A DNA stretch of 64,000 nt from Labrenzia sp. OB1 (GCF_001624695.1 NZ_JSEP01000022.1:1-64000), one strand, 5' to 3'; positions 18,033-27,517 are shown, counted from the stretch's first letter. A program made the numbers and translations. The notes: generated by a model not told the origin, from the sequence alone.

Positions 18033-18830
18033 ATGACTGACATACATCCAACGGCCATTGTCGAAGACGGGGCCGTGATCGGCGAAGGGGTCCACATTGG
18101 ACCATATTCGACAATCGGGCCGAACGTCGAACTTGCCGAGGGTGTGACGCTGGAGGCTCATGTCGTCGTTGCCGGGCATACGAGCATTGGTGCGGGCACT
18201 CATATCTTTCCCTTTGCCAGCATTGGTCACAAGCCGCAGGATCTGAAATACGCCGGCGAGGTGACCTATCTGACGGTCGGCACGAACAACCAGATCCGCG
18301 AACACGTGACCATGAGCCCCGGTACGGTGGGCGGCGGCGGTGTGACAAGGGTCGGCGACAATTGCCTGTTCATGATGGGCGCGCATGTCGGTCACGATTG
18401 TCAGGTGGGCAACCACGCGATTCTGGCAAACAATGCGACTTTGGCCGGTCATGTGGAACTGGACGATTTTGTTATTCTGGGCGGACTCAGTGCCGTACGG
18501 CAATGGTCCCGGATCGGAACCGGCGCGATCATCGGCGGCATGACCGGTGTCGAATTCGACGTCATCCCCTATGGATCCGCGATTGGCGACAGGGCGCGTC
18601 TCGCAGGCTTGAATCTGGTCGGTTTGAAACGTAAGGGCCTTCCCAGAGAGCAGATTCATGCTCTGAGGGCAGCTTATCGGGCCCTGTTTGAAAGCCAGGA
18701 TGGCACGCTGCGCAGCCGGGCGGAAGCTTTGGCCGCAGAGAGCGCCGATCAGCCCTTGGTGAAGACAGTGACTGACTTTATCCTGGACAAGGATGATCGG
18801 CGCTTTTGTACGCCGCGCAGCGAAGACTGA
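18033..18830 (+). CDS. lpxA: UDP-N-acetylglucosamine acyltransferase
   Basis: A 265-residue hexapeptide-repeat protein starting MTDIHPTAIVEDGAVIGEGV. It contains the catalytic His 121 in MMGAHVGHDCQVGNH, the IGHKPQDLKY loop and the C-terminal helical part from about residue 195 (GLNLVGLKRKGL). It transfers a hydroxyacyl chain from ACP to UDP-GlcNAc, the first step of lipid A synthesis. lpxI follows after 4 bp. Confidence 0.98.
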   Translation: MTDIHPTAIVEDGAVIGEGVHIGPYSTIGPNVELAEGVTLEAHVVVAGHTSIGAGTHIFPFASIGHKPQDLKYAGEVTYLTVGTNNQIREHVTMSPGTVGGGGVTRVGDNCLFMMGAHVGHDCQVGNHAILANNATLAGHVELDDFVILGGLSAVRQWSRIGTGAIIGGMTGVEFDVIPYGSAIGDRARLAGLNLVGLKRKGLPREQIHALRAAYRALFESQDGTLRSRAEALAAESADQPLVKTVTDFILDKDDRRFCTPRSED

Positions 18831-18834
18831 AAAA

Positions 18835-19719
18835 ATGTCCGTCCCGGATCAGGCCGAGACCAGACGGATTGCCCTGATTGCCGGCAACGGCAGCCTGCCG
18901 GTGCAGATTGCGGATGCGCTTGGTGCGGCAGGGCGTGATTTCCGGATCGTCGCCATCAAGGGAGAGGCCGATGCGGGCACCCGCGGTCGGGCCGATACGG
19001 AGCTGGGCTGGGGCGAAATAGGTCGTCTTTATACTTTCCTGAAAACGACGGGCTGTCGGGATATCCTGCTTATCGGTGGGGTATCCAGGCGGCCCGATTT
19101 TGCATCGGTTCTGGGAGACCTCGGCACACTCAAGCGTTTGCCAACCATTATCCGGGCGCTGGCGGGCGGAGATGACAGCCTGCTGACGAAAGTGATCCGG
19201 CTAATTGAAGACGAGGGGTATCGCGTCGTGGGGATAAAGGATGTCGCGCCGCAGTTGTTGGCCTCCAGTGGTGTGTTGGGCCGCGTGCGACCTGGTAAAG
19301 ATGACTGGCAGGATGTCGAGCTGGCATTGAAAGCGACCGAGAAGCTTGGAGAACTGGATATCGGCCAGGCTGCTGTTGCTGTCGGCGGGCGCGTGATTGC
19401 CCTGGAGGGCGCCGAGGGCACGGATGCCATGCTTGAGCGTTGCGCGGACTTGAAACGGATTGGAAGAGTGCGGGACAAGGGACGAACCGGCGTTCTGGTC
19501 AAGACGGCCAAGCCCAACCAGGACTTGCGGGTGGATCTTCCGGCTGTCGGACCCAGGACAATCGAGCTCGCACTTGCCGCGGGCCTTGCGGGAATCGCCG
19601 TGGAAGCGCAAGGGGCTCTTATTGCCGAAAAGGACGAAACCCTGCGAAAAGCGGACGCGGCAGGCCTTTTCCTGATCGGTCTGGACCGTTCGCAGGACGC
19701 CGGAGTTTCCGGTAAATGA
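18835..19719 (+). CDS. lpxI: UDP-2,3-diacylglucosamine pyrophosphatase LpxI
   Basis: A 294-residue protein starting MSVPDQAETRRIALIAGNGSLP, the N-terminal nucleotide-binding start of the LpxI (DUF1009) family. It has LLIGGVSRRPDF in the middle and the C-terminal KTAKPNQDLRVDLPAVGPRTIELA region. It hydrolyses UDP-2,3-diacylglucosamine to lipid X and UMP, replacing the unrelated LpxH of enterics. Its last bases overlap lpxB (ATGA), a sign of translational coupling. Confidence 0.95.
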   Translation: MSVPDQAETRRIALIAGNGSLPVQIADALGAAGRDFRIVAIKGEADAGTRGRADTELGWGEIGRLYTFLKTTGCRDILLIGGVSRRPDFASVLGDLGTLKRLPTIIRALAGGDDSLLTKVIRLIEDEGYRVVGIKDVAPQLLASSGVLGRVRPGKDDWQDVELALKATEKLGELDIGQAAVAVGGRVIALEGAEGTDAMLERCADLKRIGRVRDKGRTGVLVKTAKPNQDLRVDLPAVGPRTIELALAAGLAGIAVEAQGALIAEKDETLRKADAAGLFLIGLDRSQDAGVSGK

Positions 19720-20903
19720 CGGGCACCGGGCCAAGCGTTTGCGTTGTCGCAGGCGAGGAATCCGGAGACCTGCTCGGTTCGGAACTCATCAAGGCGCTGA
19801 ACGAGAGACTTGGTGAAGGGGTTCGATATTGCGGCGTCGGCGGTGAGCGGATGACAACACTCGGCCTCAAGAGTTTCTTCGATATGTCAGACGTTTCTGT
19901 CATGGGACTGACTGCGGTGCTGGCGCGGCTGCCGCGCATCGTCAGGCGGGTCTATCAGACAGTCGATGCGGTGATCGCCGCCGATCCGGATGTGTTGGTA
20001 ATCGTCGACAGCCCCGATTTCACTCACAATGTCGCCAAGCGAGTGCGCAAGAGCGCACCGCATATTCCGATCGTCGGATACGTGTCCCCATCAGTCTGGG
20101 CCTGGCGGCCGGGCAGGGCCCGGAAGATGAGCGTCTATGTCGACGAGCTGCTGGCGCTTCTGCCGTTCGAACCGGAAGTGCATAAACGTCTCGGCGGACC
20201 CCGCACCCACTACGTCGGTCATCCGTTAAGTGAAAACTCGGCCTATCTGCGGCCAGATGAAGGTGAACGCCGGCCCTTTGGCGAGAGCGGTAAGGTGCTT
20301 CTGGTGCTTCCGGGAAGCCGGGGCAGCGAGATCGACCGGCTGCTGAGTGTCTTCGGTGAAACCGTTGCGCAAGTTGCCCAGGATCAGGCGGACCTGGAAG
20401 TTGTCCTGCCGGCGGTTTCCCATCTTGAGGACAGGATACGGGCCGGTGTTTCGAACTGGCCTGTGAAGCCGCAGATCGTATGCGGAGAGAACGCCAAGAA
20501 AGCGGCCTTCCGCCGCGCGCATGCTGCCCTCGCGGCTTCCGGCACTGTCTCGCTGGAACTGGCGCTGTCGGGCGTTCCCATGGTCGTTGCCTACAAGGTC
20601 GACTGGTTTTTTCGCCGGATCAAGGAACTCAACAGGATTTTCAAGTTCTCCAGCGTGGAGTCCTTCGTTCTGCCGAATATAATCCTCGGGGCCAGGGCAA
20701 TTCCTGAATTTCTCGATGACGAAGTGCAGCCGGACGTTTTGGCGCGGCATCTGAAGGTTTTGCTCAGCGACAGCGCGGAACGACGCGAACAGATTGCCAA
20801 ACTGGCGCGGCTGGATGAGGTGATGCGCCTGCCTGATGGCTACAGCCAGCGCGGAGCGGCGGCGGATGTCGTTGTGGCAGCCATGACAGCGGACAGACGT
20901 TAG
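19716..20903 (+). CDS. lpxB: Lipid-A-disaccharide synthase
   Basis: A 395-residue GT19 glycosyltransferase starting at the ATG that overlaps the lpxI stop. It shows CVVAGEESGDLLGSELIKAL, DSPDFTHNVAKRVRK, YVSPSVWAWRPGRARKM and LLVLPGSRGSEIDRL. It joins lipid X and UDP-diacylglucosamine into the beta-1',6 disaccharide at the inner membrane. The stop TAG (20901-20903) forms the outer edge of a dispersed repeat that follows directly. Confidence 0.97.
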   Translation: MTGTGPSVCVVAGEESGDLLGSELIKALNERLGEGVRYCGVGGERMTTLGLKSFFDMSDVSVMGLTAVLARLPRIVRRVYQTVDAVIAADPDVLVIVDSPDFTHNVAKRVRKSAPHIPIVGYVSPSVWAWRPGRARKMSVYVDELLALLPFEPEVHKRLGGPRTHYVGHPLSENSAYLRPDEGERRPFGESGKVLLVLPGSRGSEIDRLLSVFGETVAQVAQDQADLEVVLPAVSHLEDRIRAGVSNWPVKPQIVCGENAKKAAFRRAHAALAASGTVSLELALSGVPMVVAYKVDWFFRRIKELNRIFKFSSVESFVLPNIILGARAIPEFLDDEVQPDVLARHLKVLLSDSAERREQIAKLARLDEVMRLPDGYSQRGAAADVVVAAMTADRR

Positions 20904-21014
20904 AGCATCCCGCGTTAATTTGAATTCAGGAAATCTTCCGAACGCATTTACAACGCAAACGCTGTCTCGGGCACCTTCCTGAAACCATGAATCCGCTTGA
21001 ACGCGACACGCTCT
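20902..21014. repeat. Dispersed inverted-repeat element after lpxB
   Basis: The ends are imperfect inverted repeats: AGAGCATCCCGCGTT at 20902-20916 and, read inward from 21014, AGAGCGTGTCGCGTT. About 19 of the first 27 positions match. The inner part also pairs partly (TTCAGGAA near 20924 with TTCCTGAA near 20977). A related sequence, AGAGCGTCCCGCGTTCA, follows flgG at 35593. The pattern fits the short intergenic palindromic elements common in this order. Confidence 0.65.
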
Positions 21015-21112
21015 GGAATTGTCCAGGTGCGCTTGCGCCCTGTCAGGAAGCCTCCGGCCGTAGTTTCAGCTTGGCTTGCGGCCCGAGAGAAACCCACAGA
21101 CTGGTTGGCAAC

Positions 21113-21141
21113 AAAAAAAGCCCCCGGATTTCCGGGGGCTT
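21113..21141 (-). terminator. Rho-independent terminator of gltA
   Basis: Read on the - strand, AAGCCCCCGG / CCGGGGGCTT with a short loop is followed by TTTTTTT, just past the gltA stop. Confidence 0.9.
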
Positions 21142-21157
21142 CTTGACGCAGGCCGTT

Positions 21158-22450
21158 TTAGCGGCGTTGTTCGATTGGCGTATAATCGCGCTTTTGCGAG
21201 CCTGTATAAAGCTGGCGCGGACGGCCGATGCGCTGGGACGGATCTTCGACCATCTCCTTCCACTGCGCGATCCAGCCGACTGTGCGGGCAAGAGCGAAGA
21301 GGACGGTGAACATCGTCGTCGGGAAGCCGAGCGCACGCAGGGTGATTCCGGAGTAGAAATCGATGTTCGGGTACAGCTTCTTCTCGACGAAATACTCGTC
21401 ATTGAGAGCGATTTTTTCCAGCTCCATGGCGACGTCCAGGAGGGGGTCGTCCTTGATGCCGAGCTCGTTGAGCACTTCATGCGTGGTTTTCTGCATGATA
21501 CGCGCGCGCGGGTCGTAGTTCTTGTAGACCCGGTGTCCGAAGCCCATCAGGCGGAACGGATCGTTCTTGTCCTTGGCGCGGGCGACATATTCGGGAATGC
21601 GGTCCACCGAACCGATTTCCGACAGCATGTTGAGCGCGGCTTCGTTGGCGCCGCCGTGAGCAGGACCCCACAGGCAGGCAATACCGGCTGCGATGCAGGC
21701 GAACGGGTTGGCGCCGGACGAGCCCGCGAGACGAACCGTCGACGTGGACGCGTTCTGCTCGTGATCGGCATGCAGGATGAAAATCCGGTCCATGGCGCGG
21801 GCCAGGACAGGGTTCACCTTGTATTCCTCGCAGGGAACGGCAAAGCACATATGCAGGAAGTTGGCCGCATATCCCAGATCGTTGCGCGGATAAACGAAAG
21901 GCTGGCCGATATGGTACTTGTAGGCCATGGCGGCGATCGTCGGCATCTTGGCGATCATGCGCAGGGACGCAACCATGCGCTGATGCGGATCGGTGATGTC
22001 GGTTGAATCATGGTAGAAGGCGGCCAATGCGCCGACTGTACCGACCATCACGGCCATGGGGTGGGCATCCCGGCGGAAACCGGAGAAGAACCGGTTCATC
22101 TGCTCATGGATCATTGTGTGATAGGTGACGCGCTGGACGAAGTCGTCCTTCTGCACCTTTGTCGGCAGTTCGCCATAGAGAAGCAGATAGCAGGACTCGA
22201 GGAAGTCGCCATGGTCTGCGAGTTGATCGATCGGATAACCGCGATAAAGAAGCGTTCCTTCGTCACCGTCGATATAGGTGATCTTGGATTCGCAAGACGC
22301 GGTTGAGGTAAACCCCGGGTCGTAAGTGAACATGCCTGTGTCCTTGTACAAGGACGAGATGTTCACCACCGACGGTCCGATGGATCCGTCAAGAACGTCG
22401 AAATCGTGGGCTTTACCATCGACGCTGAGCTTGGCGTTGTTGTCGGCCAT
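21158..22450 (-). CDS. gltA: Citrate synthase (type II)
   Basis: A 430-residue protein starting MADNNAKLSVDGKAHDFDVLDG. It has ILHADHEQNASTSTVR with the first catalytic His, GPAHGGANEAALNML, and MGFGHRVYKNYDPRA with the second His, and it ends in the usual KRDYTPIEQR. It condenses oxaloacetate and acetyl-CoA to citrate in the TCA cycle; the length is that of the hexameric NADH-sensitive type. It shares its strand and order with gltX upstream. Confidence 0.98.
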   Translation of the reverse strand: MADNNAKLSVDGKAHDFDVLDGSIGPSVVNISSLYKDTGMFTYDPGFTSTASCESKITYIDGDEGTLLYRGYPIDQLADHGDFLESCYLLLYGELPTKVQKDDFVQRVTYHTMIHEQMNRFFSGFRRDAHPMAVMVGTVGALAAFYHDSTDITDPHQRMVASLRMIAKMPTIAAMAYKYHIGQPFVYPRNDLGYAANFLHMCFAVPCEEYKVNPVLARAMDRIFILHADHEQNASTSTVRLAGSSGANPFACIAAGIACLWGPAHGGANEAALNMLSEIGSVDRIPEYVARAKDKNDPFRLMGFGHRVYKNYDPRARIMQKTTHEVLNELGIKDDPLLDVAMELEKIALNDEYFVEKKLYPNIDFYSGITLRALGFPTTMFTVLFALARTVGWIAQWKEMVEDPSQRIGRPRQLYTGSQKRDYTPIEQRR

Positions 22451-22495
22451 TCAGAAAACCCCTTCACGTTAACCTGAGTACCGCCCTGATGACTG

Positions 22496-22515
22496 GCTCT
22501 TCGTTGGAAGAGCCC
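22496..22515 (-). promoter_or_regulatory. Hairpin in the gltX-gltA gap
   Basis: A perfect 8-bp stem GGCTCTTC / GAAGAGCC with a 4-nt loop lies about 46 bp upstream of the gltA start. No U-run follows on the - strand. It may lie in the gltA leader; no function can be assigned. Confidence 0.35.
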
Positions 22516-22689
22516 CGAATTCGGTTGTCAGGCGGCAATTGAGAAATTTTCGCGTCTTGCGTAGCCCATTTACCGCAGTGCCGCAAGCTGGCCGGTATAA
22601 AGCTTTGGTCCAAGAGCGATCGATCGGCCGAGGTCGGCCGGTCGATTTATTTGATGCGTTGCCCGGGTACGGGCGAATCGCAGGCGATA

Positions 22690-24114
22690 TCAGGCAGCCT
22701 GATCCTGGATCCTGGAAAGGGACTCCTGCCTGCCGAGTGCAATCAGCACATCATAGATTCCCGGCGACGTTCCGCGCCCTGTGAGGGCTGCACGAAGCGG
22801 CTGGGCCACTTTGCCGAGCTTCAGGTCTTTCTCTTCCGCATAGGTCTTCACGGCGGCTTCCAGGGGCTCTGCGGCCCATTCGGCCGCGGACGACAGAACC
22901 ATGTGGAGGTCGGCGAGGATTGCCTTTGCATCGTCGTTCAGGATCTTGCCGGCCTTCTCGTCGATGTCGAGCGGGCGCTGACGCCACAGATAAGAAGCGC
23001 TTTCGGTCAATTCCACCAGCGTCTTTGCACGTTCCTTCAGGCCGGGAAGGGCGGTCAGGGCAGTGCTGGCGTTTTCACCCACAGCCAGCCAGTCCAGAAC
23101 TGCCTGGCCGCCTTCTGCATGCGCCAGATAGACCTTCCAGTGGTCGAGCAGTTCCGCGTCGCCTGTGGCGCGCATGTAATGCCCGTTGAGATTCTCGAGT
23201 TTCTTGAAGTCGAAACGGGCGGCGGACTGGCCGACGGCGTCCAGTCCGAACCATTTGATCATGTCGTCGAGCGACATGATTTCCTCGTCTCCGTGGCTCC
23301 AGCCAAGGCGGGCAAGGTAATTGCGCATGGCCTGCGGCAGGTACCCCATTGCCCGGTAGGCTTCAGCACCCGTGGCGCCGTGACGCTTGGAAAGCTTGGC
23401 GCCGTCCGGGCCGTGAATGAGCGGAATATGCGCCATTGCCGGAACGTCCCAGCCAAGCGCCTTGAAGATAAGCGTCTGCCTGGCGGCATTCGTCAGATGG
23501 TCGACACCGCGGATGATATGCGTGACGGCCATATCGTGATCGTCGACCACGACCGCATGCATATAGGTCGGTGTTCCGTCCGAGCGCAGCAGGATAAAAT
23601 CATCAAGGTCCTTGTTCGGAATCACGACCCGGCCCTGCACCAGGTCATCAACCACCGTCTCGCCGTCCAGCGGAGCCTTGATGCGAACGACCGGCGCGAC
23701 ATCTTCCGGTGCCTCGGAAGCATCCCGGTCACGCCAGGTTCCGTCATACCGGGGCGGCTTGCCGTCAGCGCGGGCCTTCTCGCGCATGGCATTGATTTCT
23801 TCCGGAGAGCAGTAACAATAATAGGCTGTTCCGTTGGCGAGCATTTGTTCGACGACTTCCTTGTGGCGCTCGACGCGCGAAGCCTGGGAAATCGGATCGC
23901 CGTCCCAGTCAAGTCCCAGCCATGAAAGTCCGTCCAGGATGGCGTCTACCGCTTCCTGTGTCGAACGTGCACGGTCGGTGTCCTCGATGCGCAGCAGCAT
24001 CCGGCCGCCATGATGTTTGGCGAACAGCCAGTTGAAGAGCGCTGTGCGAGCGCCGCCGATATGAAGGAAGCCCGTGGGAGAGGGGGCGAAGCGCGTGACG
24101 ATTTCTTGTGGCAT
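22690..24114 (-). CDS. gltX: Glutamyl-tRNA synthetase
   Basis: A 474-residue class I synthetase starting MPQEIVTRFAPSPTGFLHIGGARTALFNWL, which contains the HIGH-type motif (HIGG). The KMSKS-type motif is KLSKRHGA (around residue 240), and the YCYCSPEE segment is visible after residue 95. It charges tRNA-Glu, and possibly tRNA-Gln if the organism uses the GatCAB route, which many alphaproteobacteria do. It is divergent from comEC, with about 150 bp between their starts. Confidence 0.96.
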   Translation of the reverse strand: MPQEIVTRFAPSPTGFLHIGGARTALFNWLFAKHHGGRMLLRIEDTDRARSTQEAVDAILDGLSWLGLDWDGDPISQASRVERHKEVVEQMLANGTAYYCYCSPEEINAMREKARADGKPPRYDGTWRDRDASEAPEDVAPVVRIKAPLDGETVVDDLVQGRVVIPNKDLDDFILLRSDGTPTYMHAVVVDDHDMAVTHIIRGVDHLTNAARQTLIFKALGWDVPAMAHIPLIHGPDGAKLSKRHGATGAEAYRAMGYLPQAMRNYLARLGWSHGDEEIMSLDDMIKWFGLDAVGQSAARFDFKKLENLNGHYMRATGDAELLDHWKVYLAHAEGGQAVLDWLAVGENASTALTALPGLKERAKTLVELTESASYLWRQRPLDIDEKAGKILNDDAKAILADLHMVLSSAAEWAAEPLEAAVKTYAEEKDLKLGKVAQPLRAALTGRGTSPGIYDVLIALGRQESLSRIQDQAA

Positions 24115-24265
24115 GGTGCTTATTTGAAAGTCTCTGTAAGAATAGCGGCGCGGTCCGCGCCTTCATGGTGGCGCGGTCTTAGCACAGGCTTTGGCAAGTC
24201 AAAATAGGGGGCCGCCAATTACGGATGGAATTACCCGTTCTTCCGATGGTGAGGTGAAAGGATCG

Positions 24266-26677
24266 TTGGCAAAGGGACAAAACCCGCTTCCGCAGGATGA
24301 CAGCCGCTCTTTTGCGGCAACGGTTCGTGATGCTCCTGCCGTGATAACCGGAAAAAACCGCTCGGGAACCGGAAGCAGAAAACCTGCTGGAGCGCGCCGG
24401 TCCATATGGGCATTCCTTTCCGGGCCGTCCGGTGCGATCAAGGTTGCAGAGGAGCGCGACGGGGACAGCCGTCGATTGTTGTGGTGGAGCTTTGCCTTTG
24501 CCGCGGGCATCGCGGTCTACAACCTCCTTCCCGAAGAACCTCACTGGCCGGTGCTGGCCGTTCTGGCTGCATTGACGCTGGCACTGGCCGTATGGACCGG
24601 ACGTCGCGGCACTCTGGGCGAGACCGCCATCCTCACCCTTGCGCTGGCTTGCGGCCTCACCGTCGCCGCAATGAGGACCGCCATCGTGGATGCTCCACGG
24701 CTCGGCGAGACGATGACTGTCACCCTGACAGGGCATGTTCTTGAAAGCGGGACCGGTTCGAGGGGAACCCGTGTCCTGCTTAGATTGGAAACAATAGACG
24801 GGCATCCGCGAAGCGCGGTGACGTTTCCGGAAAAAGTCCGCCTGCGGGTTCCCGCGGGCGATCATAACCGGGTCGGCGAAGGTGTCAGTCTCAGGGCGCG
24901 GCTGTTTCCTCCCGCGGGACCGGTCAGCCCAGGCGGATATGACTTTTCCTATCGTGCCTTCTTTTCAGGAATTGGCGCGACTGGCTTCAGTTACGGCCCT
25001 GCTGTGCCTGCCGAAACAGGCGACCCTTCGCTGTTGCTGCGCATGGCGGCATACATTCAGCATGTGCGGGACGGATTGGCGAACCGGATCAGGTCGGCTC
25101 TGCCGGATACGCCTGAAAGGGCGTTGGTGATTGCTCTTCTGGTCGGGGATCGCAGTGGTATCAGCCAGGAGCAGGAGGACGATCTGCGGGCGGCGGGTCT
25201 TGCTCATATCCTTGCGATATCCGGGCTCCATATGGCACTTTTCGCTGGCGGCGCCTACGGCTCTGTCCTGCTGCTGCTCGCCCTGTTTCCATCCCTTGCG
25301 CTACGCTGGCCGACCCACAAATGGGCGGCCGTAGCCGCTCTGGCTGCGGCTGTAGCCTATTTGCTCATATCCGGGGCAGCGGTTGCCACACAGCGGTCCT
25401 TCCTGATGATCGCTCTTGTCTTTCTGGGGATTTTCACAGGCCGGCGCGGCCTGACGCTGAGAAGCGTCGCGCTCGCAGGTCTGTTCCTGCTGATCGTCGC
25501 GCCGGAGCGATTGTTCTTTCCCGGCTTTCAGATGTCATTCGCCGCGGTGATCTGCCTTGTCGCCGTATACGAGCTGTGGCGCAAGCGTTCCGCAGACCTG
25601 CAGCAGCAAAAGGACGAGGGTAGGGCTTCGGGGCATTTCCGGCAGGTGCTGCGTTTCGTCGGCAAATGGGCCATGGGTCTGTTCGTCACCGCACTGGTTG
25701 CCGGGCTGGCCACCGGCATCATCGGCGCACATCACTTCGGCCGCATTGCGCCTTACGGGGTGTTGGGCAACCTTCTGGGCATGCCGGTATTTTCGCTGCT
25801 TGTTATGCCGATGGGCGTTCTCGCGCTGGTGTTGATGCCTCTGGGGCTGGCGGCGCTTCCCCTTCATGTAATGGCTTTCGGTCTGTCCATCCTGCAAGAG
25901 ACAGCCGCCTTTACGGCGAACCTCAGTGCGGATGCGGGCGCTGTCGGGACGTTGGGCGGAATGTCTGCGTTGCTGCTTTTGACCGCGCTGTTCATTGCTC
26001 TCCTGATTTCCGGCAGGCGGCGGGTTTGGTCGCTGGCTCAGCTGACTGCGGCCCTGGCGCTGATTTTCCTGTCACGGCCTCCGGATATTCAGATTGCCGC
26101 ATCGGGGCAAGTCGTTGCCACGCGGGATGAGGCCGGTTTACTGCGGGTGTCAAAAGGACGAAAGAGCTTTCAGGCTGAGCTGTGGTTTCAACGGGAAGGC
26201 GTTCCTGACAGGGAGATTGAATCGCGCACGATGAAATCGCCGCAAAGACGTTGCGATGACGAAGGGTGCGTTGTCCTTGCCCGTGCTCATACCCAGCAAG
26301 ACAAAAAGGATATCGGGGAAAAAGGTGTTTCGGAACGTGGAGCGGTTCCGCTGAGCATTGCCCTGCCGAAGAGCCCGCAGGCTCTTTCGCTGGACTGCCG
26401 CTATGCCGATATTGTCGTGAGCGATATGATCGCCTCACCCGGATGTGAGGCCCTAGTTGTATTCGATCGTGACGTACGGCGGCGACGGGGAGCGATCTCG
26501 GTATGGTTATCTCATCCCGACCCGGCCGGCGGAGATTCGCCAGCGGGAGGAGGTTCCGCGTCTACCGAAATCAGCACAATAAAATACGCTATGCCCGTTT
26601 CACCCCGGCCATGGCATCGGCCGGGGAGCGTCACCCGGGAAAGCCTGCGACGCTCGTCACCGAGAAACGGTCCGTAA
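24266..26677 (+). CDS. comEC: ComEC/Rec2-type DNA internalisation membrane protein
   Basis: About 803 residues. No ATG suits the N-terminus; I use TTG 24266 because AAAGGA lies 5-6 nt upstream, though the frame is open back to TTG 24191. A short polar start leads into the first helices (LLWWSFAFAAGIAVYNLLP, residues ~75-95), a soluble DUF4131-like part, then the Competence domain with LLVGDRSGISQEQEDDLRAAGLAHILAISGLHM and several helices. It is the inner-membrane channel for single-stranded DNA in natural transformation. It converges on lexA, with an imperfect hairpin GCAACGGC / GCCGTTGC in the 47-bp gap. Confidence 0.88.
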   Translation: MAKGQNPLPQDDSRSFAATVRDAPAVITGKNRSGTGSRKPAGARRSIWAFLSGPSGAIKVAEERDGDSRRLLWWSFAFAAGIAVYNLLPEEPHWPVLAVLAALTLALAVWTGRRGTLGETAILTLALACGLTVAAMRTAIVDAPRLGETMTVTLTGHVLESGTGSRGTRVLLRLETIDGHPRSAVTFPEKVRLRVPAGDHNRVGEGVSLRARLFPPAGPVSPGGYDFSYRAFFSGIGATGFSYGPAVPAETGDPSLLLRMAAYIQHVRDGLANRIRSALPDTPERALVIALLVGDRSGISQEQEDDLRAAGLAHILAISGLHMALFAGGAYGSVLLLLALFPSLALRWPTHKWAAVAALAAAVAYLLISGAAVATQRSFLMIALVFLGIFTGRRGLTLRSVALAGLFLLIVAPERLFFPGFQMSFAAVICLVAVYELWRKRSADLQQQKDEGRASGHFRQVLRFVGKWAMGLFVTALVAGLATGIIGAHHFGRIAPYGVLGNLLGMPVFSLLVMPMGVLALVLMPLGLAALPLHVMAFGLSILQETAAFTANLSADAGAVGTLGGMSALLLLTALFIALLISGRRRVWSLAQLTAALALIFLSRPPDIQIAASGQVVATRDEAGLLRVSKGRKSFQAELWFQREGVPDREIESRTMKSPQRRCDDEGCVVLARAHTQQDKKDIGEKGVSERGAVPLSIALPKSPQALSLDCRYADIVVSDMIASPGCEALVVFDRDVRRRRGAISVWLSHPDPAGGDSPAGGGSASTEISTIKYAMPVSPRPWHRPGSVTRESLRRSSPRNGP

Positions 26678-26724
26678 GGCAACGGCGAGCCGACACCGTG
26701 TAGCCGTTGCTGCTTGAACCGGTT

Positions 26725-27435
26725 CTAATATTGGCGGAACAAGGCGACCAGACGGCCCTGAACACGGACCCGGCCCGGTCCGAAAATACGGGTTTCATAG
26801 GCCGGATTTGCAGCTTCGAGGGCAATCGAGGCGCCTTTCTTGCGAAGCCGCTTCAGGGTCGCTTCCTCATCATCGACCAGAGCAACGACGATATCACCGC
26901 TGTCAGCGCTTTCCGTTCGCCGAATCAGAACCGTATCGCCGTCCAGAATGCCGGCCTCGATCATGGAATCGCCGCGCACTTCCAAGGCATAATGCTCGCC
27001 CTTGCCGAGAAGCTCCTGCGGAACGGTGATGGAATGGCTGTGAGTCTGGATGGCTTCGATGGGAACACCCGCAGCAATGCGGCCCATCACCGGAATTTCC
27101 ATACTGACCCCGGCATCCGTGGCAACCGGTATGGAAGCCTCCGGCTTGCCGAGGGAGCCTTCGATGACTTCCGGGGAAAAGCTTCCGCGCGGCCGTGGTG
27201 TGCCGAGGCCCGGGGCGATCGAGTCCGGCAAACGGACCACTTCCATCGCGCGGGCCCGGTTGGGCAGCCGGCGAATGAAGCCACGTTCTTCAAGAGCCGT
27301 GATCAGCCGGTGAATTCCGGATTTTGAGCGCAGGTCAAGCGCATCTTTCATCTCATCGAAAGACGGCGGGACACCTGTTTCCTTCAGTCTTTCGTGAATG
27401 AACATGAGCAGTTCATACTGCTTGCGCGTCAACAT
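26725..27435 (-). CDS. lexA: SOS-response transcriptional repressor LexA
   Basis: A 236-residue protein. I use ATG 27435-27433 (MLTRKQYELLMFIHERL), the family's normal start. Residues 1-65 form the winged helix; the self-cleavage site is Ala122-Gly123 (RIAAGVPIEA), with the catalytic Ser157 (RGDSMIEAGI) and Lys195 (ATLKRLRK). It represses DNA-damage genes and cleaves itself on RecA filaments. Two GTTC-N7-GTTC boxes in its own upstream region show autoregulation. Confidence 0.97.
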   Translation of the reverse strand: MLTRKQYELLMFIHERLKETGVPPSFDEMKDALDLRSKSGIHRLITALEERGFIRRLPNRARAMEVVRLPDSIAPGLGTPRPRGSFSPEVIEGSLGKPEASIPVATDAGVSMEIPVMGRIAAGVPIEAIQTHSHSITVPQELLGKGEHYALEVRGDSMIEAGILDGDTVLIRRTESADSGDIVVALVDDEEATLKRLRKKGASIALEAANPAYETRIFGPGRVRVQGRLVALFRQY

Positions 27436-27489
27436 GGTGCTTCCCCTGATCGCGAGAACGGATTGGTACAAATCGAGAACATACTACCT

Positions 27490-27504
27490 GTTCCCATTGT
27501 GTTC
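27490..27504 (-). promoter_or_regulatory. LexA (SOS) box 1
   Basis: GTTC-CCATTGT-GTTC, the alphaproteobacterial direct-repeat LexA operator, 55 bp upstream of the lexA start. Confidence 0.85.
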
Positions 27505-27517
27505 CGCAAGGGTAAAT

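Noticed and set aside
22579..22592. CCGCAAGCTGG upstream of gltA, resembling the right half of the flagellar motif
   Set aside because: Left arm does not fit and the neighbouring genes are not flagellar.
22622..22646. Inverted repeat GATCGGCCG / CGGCCGGTC in the gltX-gltA gap as a terminator
   Set aside because: No U-run on the - strand and a very short loop; not convincing as a terminator.
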